This document shows, piece by piece, positions 7,528 to 17,251 of a stretch of 64,000 nucleotides of DNA (the first letter of the stretch is position 1; every line of letters begins with the position of its first letter). Below the pieces are notes generated by a model that saw only the letters and a program-made list of their open reading frames with translations, made no database searches and was not told where the DNA came from. Source of the stretch: Cyclobacterium xiamenense. Lineage in GTDB: Bacteria > Bacteroidota > Bacteroidia > Cytophagales > Cyclobacteriaceae. Position numbers and translations under genes: made by a program. The stretch lies in the NCBI RefSeq assembly GCF_009467825.1, contig NZ_WIOK01000025.1:23976-87975 (forward strand). Direction: 5' to 3'.

Positions 7528-9015
7528 TTATTTTATACTCAGCGGATGCCCTTTCTCAAATAAAACCGGGTACCTCTTTTTGATCATCTCCCGTTCTTCC
7601 GGATACAATGCCTCTATTTCCATGGGTACATCCTGTGGCCGCGTACCCTTTTGGTTCAGGCGGTTCATCAGGCTCCAGTTGCGAATGGGATGTCCGGGTC
7701 GCGGATCAGCCGGTTCCTGCGCTTTTAAATCGTATCTGGTGAAGTCTATGACCCTTTCCGGTGTCTGTTCGATCCAGTTTCTGAGTGTTGCCATTCGAAA
7801 ATCCTTGTTCATAAACCAGCGAATCTCCAGTTCCGGTTCGGATCCGCAGATGCCGGACCCCCGGTGTACAAAACGGTAATCCAATTCATCATTGCTTTTG
7901 AAATGATCCCGCCATAGCATCCCAAACTCTCCATGCGTGATGGCCTTCGCGTCCGGCCAGCGCCGGCGAATTTCACGTAGCCAGATATCCAGCCCTTCCA
8001 TACCGTTCCTTCCCTGGTAGCCTGGCCAAAGCTTCCGGGCTTCTACCAGGCTCAGTTCCCAGATAGAGGTCACCCAGGCGAAACCATTCGATTTGAATCC
8101 GGAATCAAAGTGAGTGGACGTTGTGGCGAGCATTTGTCTTACCCCTTGTTCTGTACCCAGTCGGATCAGGGTTTCGATGGGACCTACCCCCATCCGGCTA
8201 CCACAATTGACGCCGTCGATTCGTCTGGCACCCGGATACCTGGCATTCAGAAAATCCACGGTCCAGCCATCGAGATTTACACAATCAATTTGATCGGAAA
8301 CTCCCTGGGCGGGCTTGTTGAAATGCTCGGTAGATGGATAGTAAGGGTACACAAGGGACCCGTCCCCGTCGCCATTGTCTACCGCATACTGGCTCCAGAT
8401 GGTGCCCTGTGCGACATGTATGTCTTCTTGGTCTGCAAGATAACGGAGATTATCGGCAGACAGAAATCCTCCCATAACGGACTGCGGACGGTACCCATCG
8501 CCCACCATGTCCGACACCATTTGTAAACCCTCATGCAGGTCACGGTTGGTTTGTTCCCGAGCATTGTACATGGGAGAGAAATAGGCGCCCGGTATAAAGG
8601 TGATTTCGTCCCCGTATTTTTTTTGATAGGAGACGATAAGTTGCCGCAATTCCCGGTAGTTTTGCCGTTGATCTTGCAGGGCAAGCCAGCTGAAGGCCCA
8701 GGTCATGCGGGCTCCCGGCCATACCTTCTCGATGGCTTCACGTAAAATACGGGCTTCACGTGGACTGTGCACAGCCGACTCATCCACGCCGCGCGACTCG
8801 GTTCGGGTGGTTTCGATTTGGTTTACCCGAACCACGGAGGCAAAGGTAAGGAATCGATTTCCCATTAGTTCCAAAGGCTCTCTCCGATCAAGCTGCGAAC
8901 TATTCCCGTCCGAATCAGCAGCCGCGGTTTGCCCGCAGACGATCCACGCTCCAGATAGGTTTAGGGCCAGGAAGCCCCACACCAGGAACCTCAGATGCAG
9001 TTGTTTCTTTTTCAT
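7528..9015 (-). CDS. secreted DUF3863-like protein of a SusCD locus
   Basis: This 495-residue exported protein has a signal peptide of about 28 residues ending near VCGQ. The body has no catalytic motif that I can name. Its pattern, including REAIEKVWPGARMTWAFSWL near residues 92-111, resembles the two-part DUF3863/DUF3864 proteins of Bacteroidota (from memory). Repeated aromatic and acidic residues and segments such as FIPGAYFSPMYNAREQ suggest a barrel-like glycoside-hydrolase or deacetylase fold. It is encoded 143 bases after susD, so co-expression with glycan import is likely. It could be a glycosidase acting on the imported oligosaccharide, but this is conjecture. The identity is tentative; that it is a real exported protein is secure. 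Confidence 0.6.
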   Translation of the reverse strand: MKKKQLHLRFLVWGFLALNLSGAWIVCGQTAAADSDGNSSQLDRREPLELMGNRFLTFASVVRVNQIETTRTESRGVDESAVHSPREARILREAIEKVWPGARMTWAFSWLALQDQRQNYRELRQLIVSYQKKYGDEITFIPGAYFSPMYNAREQTNRDLHEGLQMVSDMVGDGYRPQSVMGGFLSADNLRYLADQEDIHVAQGTIWSQYAVDNGDGDGSLVYPYYPSTEHFNKPAQGVSDQIDCVNLDGWTVDFLNARYPGARRIDGVNCGSRMGVGPIETLIRLGTEQGVRQMLATTSTHFDSGFKSNGFAWVTSIWELSLVEARKLWPGYQGRNGMEGLDIWLREIRRRWPDAKAITHGEFGMLWRDHFKSNDELDYRFVHRGSGICGSEPELEIRWFMNKDFRMATLRNWIEQTPERVIDFTRYDLKAQEPADPRPGHPIRNWSLMNRLNQKGTRPQDVPMEIEALYPEEREMIKKRYPVLFEKGHPLSIK

Positions 9016-9158
9016 TGGCTGACAGTAAAGGTAGCGTTGTTTGGAAAAGGGCTAGGGTCAAAGAGGCTGTAAAAAGCAGGCCACGTCCGCGCAGACCGGA
9101 TAGTCGCGCCGACGCAGCCATGCATCATTCGTTTATTTTTAGTTTAGAACAGGTTACC
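9016..9158. other. gap between susD-like and DUF3863-like genes
   Basis: A gap of 143 bases; nothing recognisable. No hairpin with a T-run follows susD, so read-through into the next gene is plausible. Confidence 0.35.
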
Positions 9159-10886
9159 TTACCAACCCGGATTTTGGTCGAGGTTAGGATTTAACGTCAG
9201 TTCATTGGTTGGGAGCGGCACCAGATAATCCCTCTCGGGATCAAATCCGTATCCCCCATCCGGACCACTTAACCGATCCCGAAATGGATCAAAGAATCCG
9301 TTCGGATTTATCGGAACATTTGATATTTCCTGTAATTCGGGCGTTGCAAAAGTACCGACAAAGCGCTTGCCTGCCCAATATTCGTGGGCTCTCCAACGCA
9401 TCAAATCGTCAAAGCGAAACCCCTCTGCAAACAATTCCACCACCCGCTCTCTTCTGATTTCCTGTAAATAATCCGGCAAGGAATAGCCGTAATCAGGCCA
9501 GTTCGGATCAGGTGTGATGTCGTTCAAGATCAGGTGAGGCATCCCTACCCGATCCCTGAGCTGATTAATGGTCATGTCCACATCCGCCTGTGTCAGGGTA
9601 CCCAGCTCGGCCTTCGCCTCGGCATAAATCAACAAGGCCTCGGCATAGCGCATAAAGATGTAATCAACGTTGCCGTTATTGATGCCCACAGCCGGGTCTA
9701 CGACGATATGGCGGAATTTTTGCGATTCAATACCGGTACCGCTATTGTCTACATCCGGGACCTCGAAGTACAAGGTGTCCGTGCCTTGTATTCGTCGGAT
9801 ATCGCCCGGTACCATAAACGTCTGCGCAAGTCTGGGATCGCGATTCGTTTCCAGAATTTCTAAAGTCTCATCGCCAACAAAATTTGGGCTGACCGCTATG
9901 GGCAACCCGTCGTTGCTTAGATAAAACCGGGATGCATCGTAGGTATAGCCGTACCCATTTGGCCAGTTCCACAGCTGATTACTAAAGCTGTCTCCGTTTA
10001 CCCGATCAAAATGTTGGTAAAAAATCACCTCCGGATTACCGGCATAGTTTACCTGATTAAAGAGCTCAAAATAGACGCTGCTGCTATCTCCTTGTACCAG
10101 AGAAAAATTCCCCTCATCAATCAGCTGCTTCGCAGCGGCAGCCGCTTGTTGGATGTATCCGCTGCCATCCGTTTGTCCGCCAAAGACGGTGCCCTGATGG
10201 TATTTTTCCCAGCTACCGGCGAATAAGGCTGCTCTGGCTTTAAATAACAACGCAATGTCTCTGCTCAACCGGGTTCCGGGCGTTGCCAACTGATTGCTTG
10301 GGTCCATTTTGGAGATGGCCATATCGATATCGCTGAGAATAAAATCAAAGACCTCCGTCCGGTTGGCTCGACCACCGTACAAGATATCTTCATCTTCTGC
10401 CGTGACGGGAACCGTAATGATGGGCAAGGCGCCAAAATCCTTGAACAGGTCAAAGTAAAACCAGGCCCGGAAGAAATGTCCTTCGCCTACGTAATGCTCT
10501 CGCATCGCTCCCCCTTCGGGAACGCGGTCGACATTGGCAAGGAAGTAGTTGATGTTTCGAATATTACCCCAATTCCAGCCCCCACCGGAACCCGGTACGT
10601 TCAAAACCCCATCCATACGTTGGGTAAAGGTGCCGCCAAAGGCATTGAGGCCTTCGAGTGCAAAGTCGGTTCCCTCGTCCTTGGTGGGTGCTTTTCCACC
10701 ACCAGAAGCGGGCCAACCATCGAACGTATCATAAAAGGAATTAAGAAATAACTCCAGGTCGGACTGACTATTCCAGAATTCCGGATCGGATATCTGATCG
10801 AGTGGTGACCGCTCCAGGAAATCTTCCTGACAAGAAACCAGAAATGTTCCCGATACAAGTAAGAATATATAAAATAGCTTTTTCAT
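9159..10886 (-). CDS. susD-like: SusD/RagB family starch-binding-like outer-membrane lipoprotein
   Basis: This 575-residue lipoprotein has lipobox LVSC with Cys19. The first mature residues QEDFLERSPLDQISDPEFW are the classic SusD N-terminus. Helical TPR-like segments run through the middle, and the C-terminal YLVPLPTNELTLNPNLDQNPGW region (last ~25 residues) is the usual SusD ending. SusD proteins sit as lids on SusC transporters and bind glycans at the cell surface. The gene follows susC by 124 bases on the same strand. The palindrome in that gap may tune expression of SusD relative to SusC. Specificity cannot be deduced, but the neighbouring GH127 points to arabinose-containing glycans. 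Confidence 0.95.
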   Translation of the reverse strand: MKKLFYIFLLVSGTFLVSCQEDFLERSPLDQISDPEFWNSQSDLELFLNSFYDTFDGWPASGGGKAPTKDEGTDFALEGLNAFGGTFTQRMDGVLNVPGSGGGWNWGNIRNINYFLANVDRVPEGGAMREHYVGEGHFFRAWFYFDLFKDFGALPIITVPVTAEDEDILYGGRANRTEVFDFILSDIDMAISKMDPSNQLATPGTRLSRDIALLFKARAALFAGSWEKYHQGTVFGGQTDGSGYIQQAAAAAKQLIDEGNFSLVQGDSSSVYFELFNQVNYAGNPEVIFYQHFDRVNGDSFSNQLWNWPNGYGYTYDASRFYLSNDGLPIAVSPNFVGDETLEILETNRDPRLAQTFMVPGDIRRIQGTDTLYFEVPDVDNSGTGIESQKFRHIVVDPAVGINNGNVDYIFMRYAEALLIYAEAKAELGTLTQADVDMTINQLRDRVGMPHLILNDITPDPNWPDYGYSLPDYLQEIRRERVVELFAEGFRFDDLMRWRAHEYWAGKRFVGTFATPELQEISNVPINPNGFFDPFRDRLSGPDGGYGFDPERDYLVPLPTNELTLNPNLDQNPGW

Positions 10887-10913
10887 GTGTTTATAATTAT
10901 CTTTTAGTAGTCA

Positions 10914-10929
10914 TCCCGACTAGTCGGGA
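10914..10929. repeat. 16-bp perfect palindrome in the susC-susD gap
   Basis: TCCCGACTAGTCGGGA is self-complementary. It lies 27 bases upstream of the susD start on the transcribed strand. As RNA it could form a short hairpin between susC and susD, which may stabilise the upstream message or attenuate transcription. As DNA it could bind a dimeric regulator. A similar CCCGA...TCGGG stem occurs at 62342-62359. Confidence 0.5.
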
Positions 10930-11010
10930 CAGGCTATGGAATCTCGCATGGCTTATAATCATCCCGGTGTGTGAGGGGTACGTCATGCTCGATTTCATAG
11001 CGTCGTTTTT

Positions 11011-14000
11011 TTAGAAGTTAAGATTTAGACCTGCAGACATGGTCGTGCTCAGCGGATAGGCATCTCCCGCACCGTACCATCTTCCGGCAAGTGCCTCCGG
11101 ATCAAAAAACATCAAATCGGTAAAGGTTAACAGATTCTCACCCGACACAAAGATCCGGGCATTCGTTAACAACACTTTTTCAGCGATTTTTCGCGGAAGC
11201 GAATACCCAATCTGTAGGTTTTTAAGCCGCAGATAGGCTGCATTTTGCAACAGGTGATCCGTAGGTCTTCCGTAGTTTTTTACATTTTCGCCAAAAAACT
11301 GCGCATAAGGCCTCGGGAAATAGGCATCCGGATTGGCACCCAATGCACTTGTTTCGTCACGCCAGTAATCCATATGATCTTCCAGGACATTGTTGTGCAT
11401 CGGACCGGCAGCCGGTCCCCTAAATACGGAGCTGCTTCCAAATGTCCAGTCTCTTTTGGCTACTCCCTGAAAGAAAACCGAAATATCGAAGTTTTTGTAT
11501 TGTGCGCTCAAATTCAATCCATAGGTGTACCTCGGCGTGGTGTTTCCAATGATCTCCTGATCGCCGGGATTGGTAACCGTATTGTCCCCAATATCGATTT
11601 TACCATCTCCGTTCAAATCTTTGTACCGGAAATCACCCGTTCTCCACACACCGGAATAAATGAAGCTTTGATCTACTCCTTCGTTGATTTCCGCCTGGGT
11701 TTGGAAATGCCCGTCGTACCGGTATCCCCAGATCTCATTCAAATCCTGTCCCGGGTAAAAGGTGTTCAACAAGCCGTTTGGATTGTTGTAGTCCACCACG
11801 GTGCTTCGGAAATCGGCCAATTGGCCTCTGATTTCGTAGCGGAAATCCTGATTTACCTGATTTTTCCAGGAAAGTTCCAGCTCCCAGCCGCGAGTCTTAA
11901 TTTCTCCTTCGTTCCTTTTTGGTACGGTTGAGCCCAATACTGCCGGAAGGGGCTGTCCAGGTCCTACCAGGTCGGATGTCCTTGTTTCGTACACACCGAA
12001 GGTTACCCCTAATCGATTGTTTAATAACTCGGCATCAATGCCCAGGTCCAGTGTGGATACGGTTTCCCAGGATAAATTTACACTGTTCAGATTGGGTGCA
12101 CCCACTGTCCAGGCCCGCTGTGTACCAAATAACCAGTTGTTGGTTTGCCGAATCGGCATGGTCGGGATGAATAAATAATTGGCCACATCCTGGTTACCCA
12201 GCGTTCCATAGGATCCGCGAATTTTCAACAGGTCAAATAAATTCGTTGCTGACATAAAATTCTCTTCCGATAGTATCCAGCCGGCCGAGACCGAGGGGAA
12301 CACGCCCCATCTTTCAGCTTCTTCAAATCTGGAGGATCCATCCGTCCGCATGTTTACTTCAAGCAGGTACTTTTCGTCGAAAATATAGTTGAACCTTCCA
12401 AAAAAGCTCCGCGTGGACCAGTGTCCTACCCCGTCCGTTACCAGCTGATCGCCTACGGCCGTACTGATCGAAGGAATGGCATCACTCAATAAGAAGAAAC
12501 TTCTTGCGCCCAAATTGCTAAAGGTATACTCCTCTTGTTGGTATCCAAGCATCAATTGAAGGTCATGCATTCCAAATACCCTGGAGTACGAAGAGTAGAT
12601 GTTCGGAGAAAGATAGGTATCTCTTCTCAACTCGTTGTGATACTCCGTTGACTCGCGGTTTTGGGGTATAAAATCGATCTCTCCTCCTGAGAAATTGGGA
12701 CCATCTCCGGGCCGGACCCAAGGATATTGCAAGGCTGTCCGGGTATCTTCCACCTGAGTCGAATTGTAATTGACCTGTATGGTAGTCACCCAACCCTTTA
12801 TTGGTTCTAACGCTATTTTTGGGGACAGGACGATCTGGTTATCGGTGATCGTTTGCCGTACTTTTCTCCAGGCCTCCACATTGGTCTGTTGGGTCCAGAT
12901 ATCGGTACCGGGATACTTGGCTGGGGTACCAAATTTTATTTTACCAATCCAGTTCATGTACCAGGCGCGTCCAAAGTTCTGGTTCCAGGGAAAATCCTCA
13001 TTTTCTGATTTGTATTTAACAAATAGATCCAGGTTCATCCAGTCGGTTACTTTGGCACCAATTTTAGCATCCACATTAAATCGATTAAAGGATTCATCCC
13101 CGAAACGCAACAATCCGTCTTCCTCGTAAAAGCCAGTGGATACATAATAATTCACGTTATCGTTTCCACCGGAAACAGACAGGTTATGTTTCACCCGGAG
13201 CGAATTGTCCTTCATGATCAAATCTCTAATACCGTCATTCGCCACACCTCTGGTACCGGTATTCATTAGGTCCCAATTATCGCCCGAACCGAGCGGCAAC
13301 ATGCCCGGGGCGCTGCCCGGGTTGGCCAGGTTTTGTTCCAGACGCTGAATGGCTTCTTCCGGATAAAACGGAGAGGCCCCAAAATTGGTCCGGGCATCGT
13401 TTAAGGCATGCGCCCAGTCCGTTCCTCCCTGTAGCTCTGGCCAAATGGTAGGCGTACTAATCCCGACATTGGTGGAATAGGAAATTCTGGACCCTTTACT
13501 CCCTTTTTTGGTGGTAATCAGGATCACTCCGTACGCGGCCCGCGCACCGTAAATGGAGGTGGAAGCGGCATCTTTTAACACCGACACGGATTCGATATCG
13601 TTGGGATCAATGTCGTTGATACCCATCGGAACCCCATCCACGAGTACAAAGGGGGCGGTATTCCCCTCAAACGATGCCAAACCCCGGATGGTCATGGCCA
13701 TATCTGCTCCTGGCTCTCCTCCTGCGGTATTGGGCTGAATGACCAGGTTACTCACCAGCCCTTGCATGGCCTGCTGCACGTTGGTGACCGGACGATTGGC
13801 CATGTCTTCTCCTCGTGCTGTGGAAACAGCACCAGTAAGGTTAATTTTCTTTTTGGTGCCGTATCCCACGACCACCACTTCATTCAGGGAGGATAAACTT
13901 GCCTGTAGGGAAATATCAATCTGGGTCCGATTGCCCACCACTACTTCCTGACTTTCAAAGCCGATAAAGGAAAACACCAGCGTGGATCCCTCCTCTACCG

Positions 14001-14367
14001 ACAGCGTGTATTGACCATCGATATCCGTGACCGTCCCGTTTGTCGTACCCGCCACGGTGACGGAAGCACCAGGAAGGGGCTCTCCGGCATCGTCGGTGAC
14101 GGTCCCGCTGACCTGTATTTCTGCCAGCAGCGTGGAAGCTGGTTCGTTGGGTATACCTGCCTCGGTTAGGCTGGCAATCCGTGCAATAGGTGCCCGGTTG
14201 AATGCGTTTTTCGCAGTACTTTCCGCCAACATAGGACTGCATATCCCCAGCAATAAGCAGCCCAGGAACGCGGAAAAACAGCCAGAAAATCTCGTGATAA
14301 AAGCGACTGATCGTTTATCAGTCCTCTTATCCCTTAGTTTAACGCTATCAGTATCAGTTCTTTTCAT
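11011..14367 (-). CDS. susC-like: SusC/RagA family TonB-dependent transporter
   Basis: This is an 1118-residue outer-membrane transporter. After a signal peptide (hydrophobic part about residues 29-48) come a CarboxypepD-regulatory-like barrel domain (about 85-157, VSGTVTDDAGEPLPGASVTV), the SusC signature NEVVVVGYGTKKK at about 162-174, a plug domain (to about 290, ending with SIYGARAAYGVILITTKKG) and a long 22-strand barrel ending in NLNF with a C-terminal aromatic. The length is normal. With SusD it imports oligosaccharides, powered by TonB. It is 248 bases downstream of GH127 on the same strand, a gap that could hold a separate promoter. It is the core of the polysaccharide utilisation locus. 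Confidence 0.95.
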   Translation of the reverse strand: MKRTDTDSVKLRDKRTDKRSVAFITRFSGCFSAFLGCLLLGICSPMLAESTAKNAFNRAPIARIASLTEAGIPNEPASTLLAEIQVSGTVTDDAGEPLPGASVTVAGTTNGTVTDIDGQYTLSVEEGSTLVFSFIGFESQEVVVGNRTQIDISLQASLSSLNEVVVVGYGTKKKINLTGAVSTARGEDMANRPVTNVQQAMQGLVSNLVIQPNTAGGEPGADMAMTIRGLASFEGNTAPFVLVDGVPMGINDIDPNDIESVSVLKDAASTSIYGARAAYGVILITTKKGSKGSRISYSTNVGISTPTIWPELQGGTDWAHALNDARTNFGASPFYPEEAIQRLEQNLANPGSAPGMLPLGSGDNWDLMNTGTRGVANDGIRDLIMKDNSLRVKHNLSVSGGNDNVNYYVSTGFYEEDGLLRFGDESFNRFNVDAKIGAKVTDWMNLDLFVKYKSENEDFPWNQNFGRAWYMNWIGKIKFGTPAKYPGTDIWTQQTNVEAWRKVRQTITDNQIVLSPKIALEPIKGWVTTIQVNYNSTQVEDTRTALQYPWVRPGDGPNFSGGEIDFIPQNRESTEYHNELRRDTYLSPNIYSSYSRVFGMHDLQLMLGYQQEEYTFSNLGARSFFLLSDAIPSISTAVGDQLVTDGVGHWSTRSFFGRFNYIFDEKYLLEVNMRTDGSSRFEEAERWGVFPSVSAGWILSEENFMSATNLFDLLKIRGSYGTLGNQDVANYLFIPTMPIRQTNNWLFGTQRAWTVGAPNLNSVNLSWETVSTLDLGIDAELLNNRLGVTFGVYETRTSDLVGPGQPLPAVLGSTVPKRNEGEIKTRGWELELSWKNQVNQDFRYEIRGQLADFRSTVVDYNNPNGLLNTFYPGQDLNEIWGYRYDGHFQTQAEINEGVDQSFIYSGVWRTGDFRYKDLNGDGKIDIGDNTVTNPGDQEIIGNTTPRYTYGLNLSAQYKNFDISVFFQGVAKRDWTFGSSSVFRGPAAGPMHNNVLEDHMDYWRDETSALGANPDAYFPRPYAQFFGENVKNYGRPTDHLLQNAAYLRLKNLQIGYSLPRKIAEKVLLTNARIFVSGENLLTFTDLMFFDPEALAGRWYGAGDAYPLSTTMSAGLNLNF

Positions 14368-14615
14368 AATAATTTGGTTAAATAAACGATGCTTAAATGT
14401 ATCAAGATGACACGGCTTAACTATCCAGTATTTTAACCAAAATGTGTCCTATGTTGACAAAGGAGGCTCCCAAAAATACCGGTAGGAATGAATTTACCCC
14501 GATTTCCTGAAATGTGGTCGAAAGCAACGCGTAAACATGGTCGATGACGCTGTGGCTTTTTCATACGGGGGCGAACCGGACAGGAGAGGTGCCCGGATAG
14601 ATCACCGTCCCCGAT
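14368..14615. other. gap upstream of susC-like gene
   Basis: A gap of 248 bases separates the GH127 stop and the susC start, both on the minus strand. It is AT-rich near susC, as expected for a leader. I could not find a clean TTTG / TAnnTTTG pair, so a separate susC promoter is possible but not shown. Confidence 0.35.
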
Positions 14616-16607
14616 TTATTCCGATCGCGCCCATACCTGCATCTTTCCGTTTGCTCGGTTTGCCCATCGGTGGTACGGCACGTAGGTTAGGTCTAGGTAT
14701 TCGTTTTTGGCATTCGTAGCGCGGGCTGTAATGGCGACCACTCCTTCGAGCAGGTTGCTCTCAAACCCGTTTTCCAGTTTTTTGTAATGAATTTGATACC
14801 TATCCCTGTCCTGAAAATATTCCGGATTATCCACCTCTTCCATGCAATAAACCAACGGACCCCGCACCAAGGCTACCTTGCCCCCGGTGTCTTCGATCTC
14901 CGGATGGCCGACTACAGGCCTTGCCTCCATGGGAAAAGAAAGGGATATCCGATCCCCCGGCTGCCAGGTACGCTGGATTAGCAGGTAGCCATTGGTATAG
15001 ATAGGGTCCTTTAAGGGCGCACCGTTCAAGACGATGGAAGGGAATATCTGGTCATTAGCCAGCGTATCGGCATAGGCGTACAAATTGCTACCGGGGAGGA
15101 AATTTCCCCTGCTCCAACCCGGGATTCGGATACGCAATTCAAAAAAAGCCGCTTCTTTCGGATTCACATACAGAGATACGTTTCCCTCCCAGGGAAATTG
15201 GGATTCCATCCGAAGCGACACCGGTTGATCCTTCACCAGAACATTCGCTTCGTTTCCAATAAACTGATTGACATAAATCCCCTGTTCGTCTTTGGCATAC
15301 ACCAACGAACCGATCGCTGGAAGAAACCGCACCATATTGCTCGGGCAACAGGCCGGATTAAACCAGGGCCTTCGTTGGTACGCTCCGTCGGATTCCAGTA
15401 AGTTTCGGTAAAAAAACCGGTCACCCTCCATCGAAACGCTGGAAATAGTCGCATTGTAAAGCAGGTATTCCACGAGATCAGCGTATTTACTCTGCCCCAG
15501 TAGCAATCCCATTCGATTGCTCCATAGCGTAAAACCAATACCCGAACAGGTTTCGCTGTAAGCGCTCGCGTTGGGTAATTTGTATGGGCTACCAAAGCCT
15601 TCGTCGCGAAACTCGTGGGTACCAATTCCGGCCGTTACGTACATTTTTTTGGTGACAATATCCGACCACAAAGAATCCAGTGCGGGAAGGTACCGACCCG
15701 ACTGGGTTTCCATTTCCACGTCCGCCATGGCCGAATACATGTATACCGCCCGGACACCATGACCGCGGGCATGGTACTGCCGGTCCACGGGCAAATGGTC
15801 CTGTCGGTAAAACGGATGCCTCCACCGTAAAGGCGTATTGGCATAGGGATCGACTGCGGGAGGAACGGTGTCAACGCGTGCCGGATTTCCCCGTTCGTCC
15901 AGAAAAAAGGTGGCCAGGCGGAGGTACTTTTCATTTTGGGTTGTTTGGTAAAGTGCATACAAGGCCAATTCGATCTCCTGGTGACCCGGCACTTCCTGCC
16001 GCTTACCCGGACCAAAAATGGAATCAATGTGATCCGCAAACCTAATCGCCACATCCAACAGCTTCCTTTTGCCGGTCACTTCGTAGTACGCAACCGCCGC
16101 TTCAAACAGGTGCCCGGCACAATACAGCTCGTGGTCCCGGTTGATATCGGTCCATCGTTTGGTACGGTCACCGGCGATATGGGGGGTAAATAGGTAGCCA
16201 TCGGGCAATTGGGCGGCGGCAATGGTGTCGATCAGCTGGTCGGTAAATGCTTCCAGTTCCGCATCCGACTCGTGATGAAGGGCATGGGCCACACCTTGAA
16301 TTATCTTGTACACATCCGAGTCACTGGCCATCATTTGATTATGCTCCCCCTGGCGCATGCCCGCTGCAATTGCGAAGTTGGCCAGGGAAGATTCGGCTTC
16401 AGCGAAGACAGAACGCAGGCCGTTTACCCGACTCCGATGGATTTTAGGACCCCAAAAATCATCGACGATGCGAACATCCCGGTAAGAAACAGCCTCCAGG
16501 TAGGCGGGTTCATCCGAAGCGAGTTGGTCGGAGGCGGGCTGCTCGGTACAGGCAGTACCAATCGTTGCCGCCAGGAGAATCCAATGGTATACATTTTTAG
16601 GCATCAT
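14616..16607 (-). CDS. GH127 family beta-L-arabinofuranosidase-like lipoprotein
   Basis: This is a glycoside hydrolase of family 127 (formerly DUF1680), 663 residues from the chosen start. The frame is open 31 codons further up, but the ATG at 16605-16607 is preceded by AAAGGA and gives a proper lipoprotein signal with lipobox Cys20 (IGTAC), so it is preferred. The zinc-thiolate catalytic set known from Bifidobacterium HypBA1 is complete: Glu352 and Cys354 in SETCSGIG, and Cys420-Cys421 in NPACCPSNM. The family removes beta-L-arabinofuranose, for example from hydroxyproline-linked arabinans; some members act on rhamnogalacturonan II sugars. It is the first gene of the minus-strand locus with SusC/SusD and two peptidases. 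As a lipoprotein it probably faces the periplasm or surface. Confidence 0.9.
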   Translation of the reverse strand: MMPKNVYHWILLAATIGTACTEQPASDQLASDEPAYLEAVSYRDVRIVDDFWGPKIHRSRVNGLRSVFAEAESSLANFAIAAGMRQGEHNQMMASDSDVYKIIQGVAHALHHESDAELEAFTDQLIDTIAAAQLPDGYLFTPHIAGDRTKRWTDINRDHELYCAGHLFEAAVAYYEVTGKRKLLDVAIRFADHIDSIFGPGKRQEVPGHQEIELALYALYQTTQNEKYLRLATFFLDERGNPARVDTVPPAVDPYANTPLRWRHPFYRQDHLPVDRQYHARGHGVRAVYMYSAMADVEMETQSGRYLPALDSLWSDIVTKKMYVTAGIGTHEFRDEGFGSPYKLPNASAYSETCSGIGFTLWSNRMGLLLGQSKYADLVEYLLYNATISSVSMEGDRFFYRNLLESDGAYQRRPWFNPACCPSNMVRFLPAIGSLVYAKDEQGIYVNQFIGNEANVLVKDQPVSLRMESQFPWEGNVSLYVNPKEAAFFELRIRIPGWSRGNFLPGSNLYAYADTLANDQIFPSIVLNGAPLKDPIYTNGYLLIQRTWQPGDRISLSFPMEARPVVGHPEIEDTGGKVALVRGPLVYCMEEVDNPEYFQDRDRYQIHYKKLENGFESNLLEGVVAITARATNAKNEYLDLTYVPYHRWANRANGKMQVWARSE

Positions 16608-17251
16608 ACGGTCCTTTTGGTTTTTTTGCACTCCTGATAGCCAGGGAAGAGGGACCGTCGGTTTCATCCGCTGCCAGCGAGAACGGACAGGATGCTCCAA
16701 TTCCTACCTGTTACCGGCAATTTCACCCATGATTCTGGATGGAAAAGGTGTCTGGATGCAGGTGCATCTTTCCGAACACAATCAACCGGAGCCCGATTTA
16801 CAGCAGCCGGCACCACCGGAAGGACTACCTGGAAGCCCGTTCAAACATGCAGGGAAAGATAGGTGCACTGGCATGGAAAGGCATCCTTCATCTTGACCAA
16901 AATGCATGCTATGTTACCATTCCTCAACCAACACTTGCCTTGTAATGCCTACTCCCCGGGCCTGCCCGATAGCCGGTTTTCCGTATGGGTCCTGGAATTC
17001 AGCATACGCGCTACCTGTACCACAATAAAAGTCCTCCTCGGCCGCACCTATTCTACCCATGAATGAGTCGTGCTGCCTGCAGCAATTTTGCGCGGGTACC
17101 TACCCATTCCGCCAATCCACAACTCCGACTCGCTGTACCCATTCGGTGTCATTTTGGAGCAGGAAGGCGGCCTTTTCGGGAGGAGAAAAAAATAAGAAAA
17201 CCCATACGTTTTTTCCCAGGAGCGGTACCAATATACAGGGAATTTTATATT
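16608..17251. other. intergenic region between divergent GH127 and yegP-like genes
   Basis: About 640 bases without a convincing gene. Several short frames are present, but their translations show no protein-like pattern. Regulatory sites for the polysaccharide locus would be expected here. I could not find a clear promoter pair; a TATATTTTG-like box lies at 17247-17255, close to the yegP-like start. Confidence 0.4.

Noticed and set aside
11245..11931. 228-codon plus-strand frame
   Set aside because: It lies antisense inside the well-supported susC gene and its translation has no domain-like pattern.
16739..17066. Short plus-strand frames in the gap between GH127 and the yegP-like gene
   Set aside because: Translations are rich in Pro, Arg and Cys without protein-like periodicity; overlapping frames are equally open.
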